Of a DNA stretch of 64,000 nucleotides, positions 62,670-64,000 are shown piece by piece; the stretch's first letter is position 1; each line of letters opens with the position of its first letter. Source of the stretch: Allokutzneria sp. A3M-2-11 16. Lineage in GTDB: Bacteria; Actinomycetota; Actinomycetes; Mycobacteriales; Pseudonocardiaceae. Position numbers and translations under genes: made by a program. The stretch is taken from positions 1,054,001-1,118,000 of the forward strand of contig NZ_JANAVO010000001.1 of NCBI RefSeq assembly GCF_024213555.1, read 5' to 3'. The notes under the pieces are model-generated. The model saw only the letters and a program-made list of their open reading frames with translations. It had not been told where the DNA came from and made no database searches.

Positions 62670-63536
62670 TCAACTGAATCGGTCCACCGCCCCGTGATCA
62701 CTTCGCCACCCCGCGTCACCGCACGCTCGCAGCAGTTCGTCGATGAGCAGCGTCGTGGAAACAGCGATCCTCTCCTCGTCGTCGAGGCCCGAGACCGCGG
62801 AGGCGGCCGCCGACGCGATCGGCCCGTTCGCGTCTCTGCCGTGCTCGGCCAGGGCGTTCAACGCCGATGTCGTGACCTGACCCGCGAGCCGGTCCGACGC
62901 CAGCATCCGCAACCGACCGGCGACCTCGTTCATGTCGATCACCTGGAGGAGCCGCAGCACGTCGAGTCCGTCCTTGGGCTTCTGCCGATGCGGTGTCGCT
63001 CGACGCTCCTCGAGCTTCACGATCTTCGCCACCAGCAGCGCCGCCGGACCGGCCACCCGAAGCCGAGCGCGCCGAGGATCGTCCGGGTCCAACGCGGCGA
63101 TCCCATGCCACGCGCTGTCGACGAGTGCGGGCTCCAGGCCGAGCGTTCGACGGGCGACCCTGTTGCCGTGCACCGCCAGCCGAGCGCCCCGCCTGCCCCC
63201 GGACCCGCTCAGCGCCTCCGGAACCTTGATGTCGATGGGGATGCCGCTTCGGCCGCACCAGGTGCCCGGATTGGCGCCCGGGATGAAACCCGCCGCGTTG
63301 AGGGCGTCGGCGAGCAAGGGCTCGTCGCACAGGAGATCCGGGGCCAGCGCGACGTCCGCGTCGGTCGTCGTGGGCGCGACCGCGAGATCACTGCCCCCGG
63401 TGTGGAAGTAGACGGCCTGCGCCCCGACGAGGACGACGGCGTCCAGGTGAGCCGACAGAGCATCAAGCGCGTCCAGCAGAACGGCGCGAGCCTCGATGTA
63501 CTCGCGCGGCGGTTCGAGGTGGGTCACAAAGTCCAT
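62670..63536 (-). CDS. AbiEii-like nucleotidyltransferase
   Basis: A 288-residue protein. VVLVGAQAVYFHTGG and TTDADVALAPDLL give the GS-x(n)-DxD-like core of nucleotidyltransferase folds used by AbiEii/MenT toxins (here GA instead of GS; DAD for the acidic pair). IPIDIKVPEAL supplies a possible third acidic residue. VAGPAALLVAKIVKLEER and DGLDVLRLL fit the helical C-terminal half. It overlaps the preceding gene by 13 bases. AbiE-like pairs act in phage defence or as toxin-antitoxin modules; activity is inferred. Confidence 0.72.
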   Translation of the reverse strand: MDFVTHLEPPREYIEARAVLLDALDALSAHLDAVVLVGAQAVYFHTGGSDLAVAPTTTDADVALAPDLLCDEPLLADALNAAGFIPGANPGTWCGRSGIPIDIKVPEALSGSGGRRGARLAVHGNRVARRTLGLEPALVDSAWHGIAALDPDDPRRARLRVAGPAALLVAKIVKLEERRATPHRQKPKDGLDVLRLLQVIDMNEVAGRLRMLASDRLAGQVTTSALNALAEHGRDANGPIASAAASAVSGLDDEERIAVSTTLLIDELLRACGDAGWRSDHGAVDRFS

Positions 63537-64000
63537 CCGGGGTCGTCAGTGGCCAGAACGTCCATGAGCTGTTCCGCTTCCTCGCTCGATCGCCCTGGTC
63601 CGGTCAGGAGATCTGCCACGACCTGACAGGCGGGCGCACACCGCAACCGATCACGGGTCTGGGCGCCTTCCAGGACCACCGCGTTGAAGGGGCGGACGAG
63701 CAGCACGTTCGCCCCACGCTCCGTGGCCCTCAGACCAAGGTCTCGTTCCAGCACGCCCGGTGCGCGGGTGTAGACCGTCAGCACCGTCAACGGGACGACG
63801 GAAAGCGCCGCTGGTGGCAAGTACGCCCGTGCCGCCGCGGAACCGGTCAGCACGTGGTCGTCGCCGAGGTCTCGAAGCTCGCTGAGAGCGTGGTCGACTC
63901 CCCGCGGATCGATCATGCGCACGATCTCGTGCGAGGTCATCAGGCCGTAGTCCTGAACCCACCGTCGAACCAGGGACTTCTTGCGCACCAACTCGACCTC
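63524..64000 (-). CDS. AbiEi-like partner protein, N-terminus outside the window
   Basis: The frame is open to the window end. The visible part starts EVELVRKKSLVRRWVQDYGL, a winged-helix-like segment, and continues with VDHALSELRDLGDDHVLTGS, VLTVYTRAPG and ANVLLVRPFNAVVLEGAQ, as in the C-terminal part of AbiEi-like or DUF-type antitoxins. It precedes and overlaps the nucleotidyltransferase gene, the order expected of an antitoxin. The true start cannot be seen. Confidence 0.6.
   Translation of the reverse strand, partial: EVELVRKKSLVRRWVQDYGLMTSHEIVRMIDPRGVDHALSELRDLGDDHVLTGSAAARAYLPPAALSVVPLTVLTVYTRAPGVLERDLGLRATERGANVLLVRPFNAVVLEGAQTRDRLRCAPACQVVADLLTGPGRSSEEAEQLMDVLATDDPGWTL

Overview
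The window is high-GC actinomycete DNA. Gene content and order (mycothiol S-conjugate amidase, GuaB1-type IMPDH paralogue, PhoH-like and DUF6542/DUF4307 genes, many GTG starts) point to Actinobacteria, most likely Pseudonocardiales; the genus is inference. The backbone follows, in rearranged order, the Mycobacterium tuberculosis segment from about Rv1074 to Rv1111: ispH, xseA, xseB, glpX, fum, phoH2, uppS, hemolysin III, the YyaL-like gene, mca, DUF4307, greA, metB, pra, cbs, SGNH hydrolase and fadA3 are all here. This correspondence is from memory of that genome, not from an alignment.

Layout. 1-8.4 kb: SbcCD nuclease, RmuC, DUF6542 protein, IspH, exonuclease VII and fructose-bisphosphatase GlpX, with three DnaA-box-like sites before glpX. 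8.5-12.3 kb: an inserted island of four tandem secreted S1-family serine proteases, each with its own terminator and each preceded by a short hairpin with a conserved seven-base loop and compensatory stem changes. 12.4-30.5 kb: L,D-transpeptidase lipoprotein, flavin reductase, fumarase, DMT exporter with its MocR regulator, ATP-dependent ligase, GuaB1, PhoH-like protein, UppS, hemolysin III and a Ser/Thr kinase. 30.5-44.5 kb: YyaL-like protein, metallophosphoesterase, mycothiol detoxification, GreA, a MazF-type toxin-antitoxin pair, Lrp/HPPD tyrosine catabolism, an MMPL/MFS efflux operon and threonine deaminase. 44.5-54.9 kb: transsulfuration (metB, cbs), Pra-like protein, thiolase, Bax inhibitor-like protein, and a sortase with its LAGTG-anchored surface protein. 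54.9-64 kb: a secreted PQQ-type sugar dehydrogenase divergent from a pqqA-C-D-E-B operon, an odd UAA-anticodon tRNA, an ATP-grasp enzyme with a 39-residue peptide gene, type II NADH dehydrogenase and an AbiE-like pair that runs off the end.

Four non-coding signals stand out: (1) covarying hairpin leaders of the four protease genes; (2) three dispersed ~120-bp nested palindromes with conserved outer arms and different but perfectly paired inner arms, each between convergent genes; (3) two arrays of ~30-bp pseudo-palindromic units; (4) a 13-bp palindrome, GTCCAC(A/T)GTGGAC, in seven exact copies, mostly inside genes. The PQQ locus also has an attenuator-like hairpin between pqqA and pqqC, and a UUA-decoding-type tRNA gene lies just behind an operon whose pqqC carries a TTA codon.
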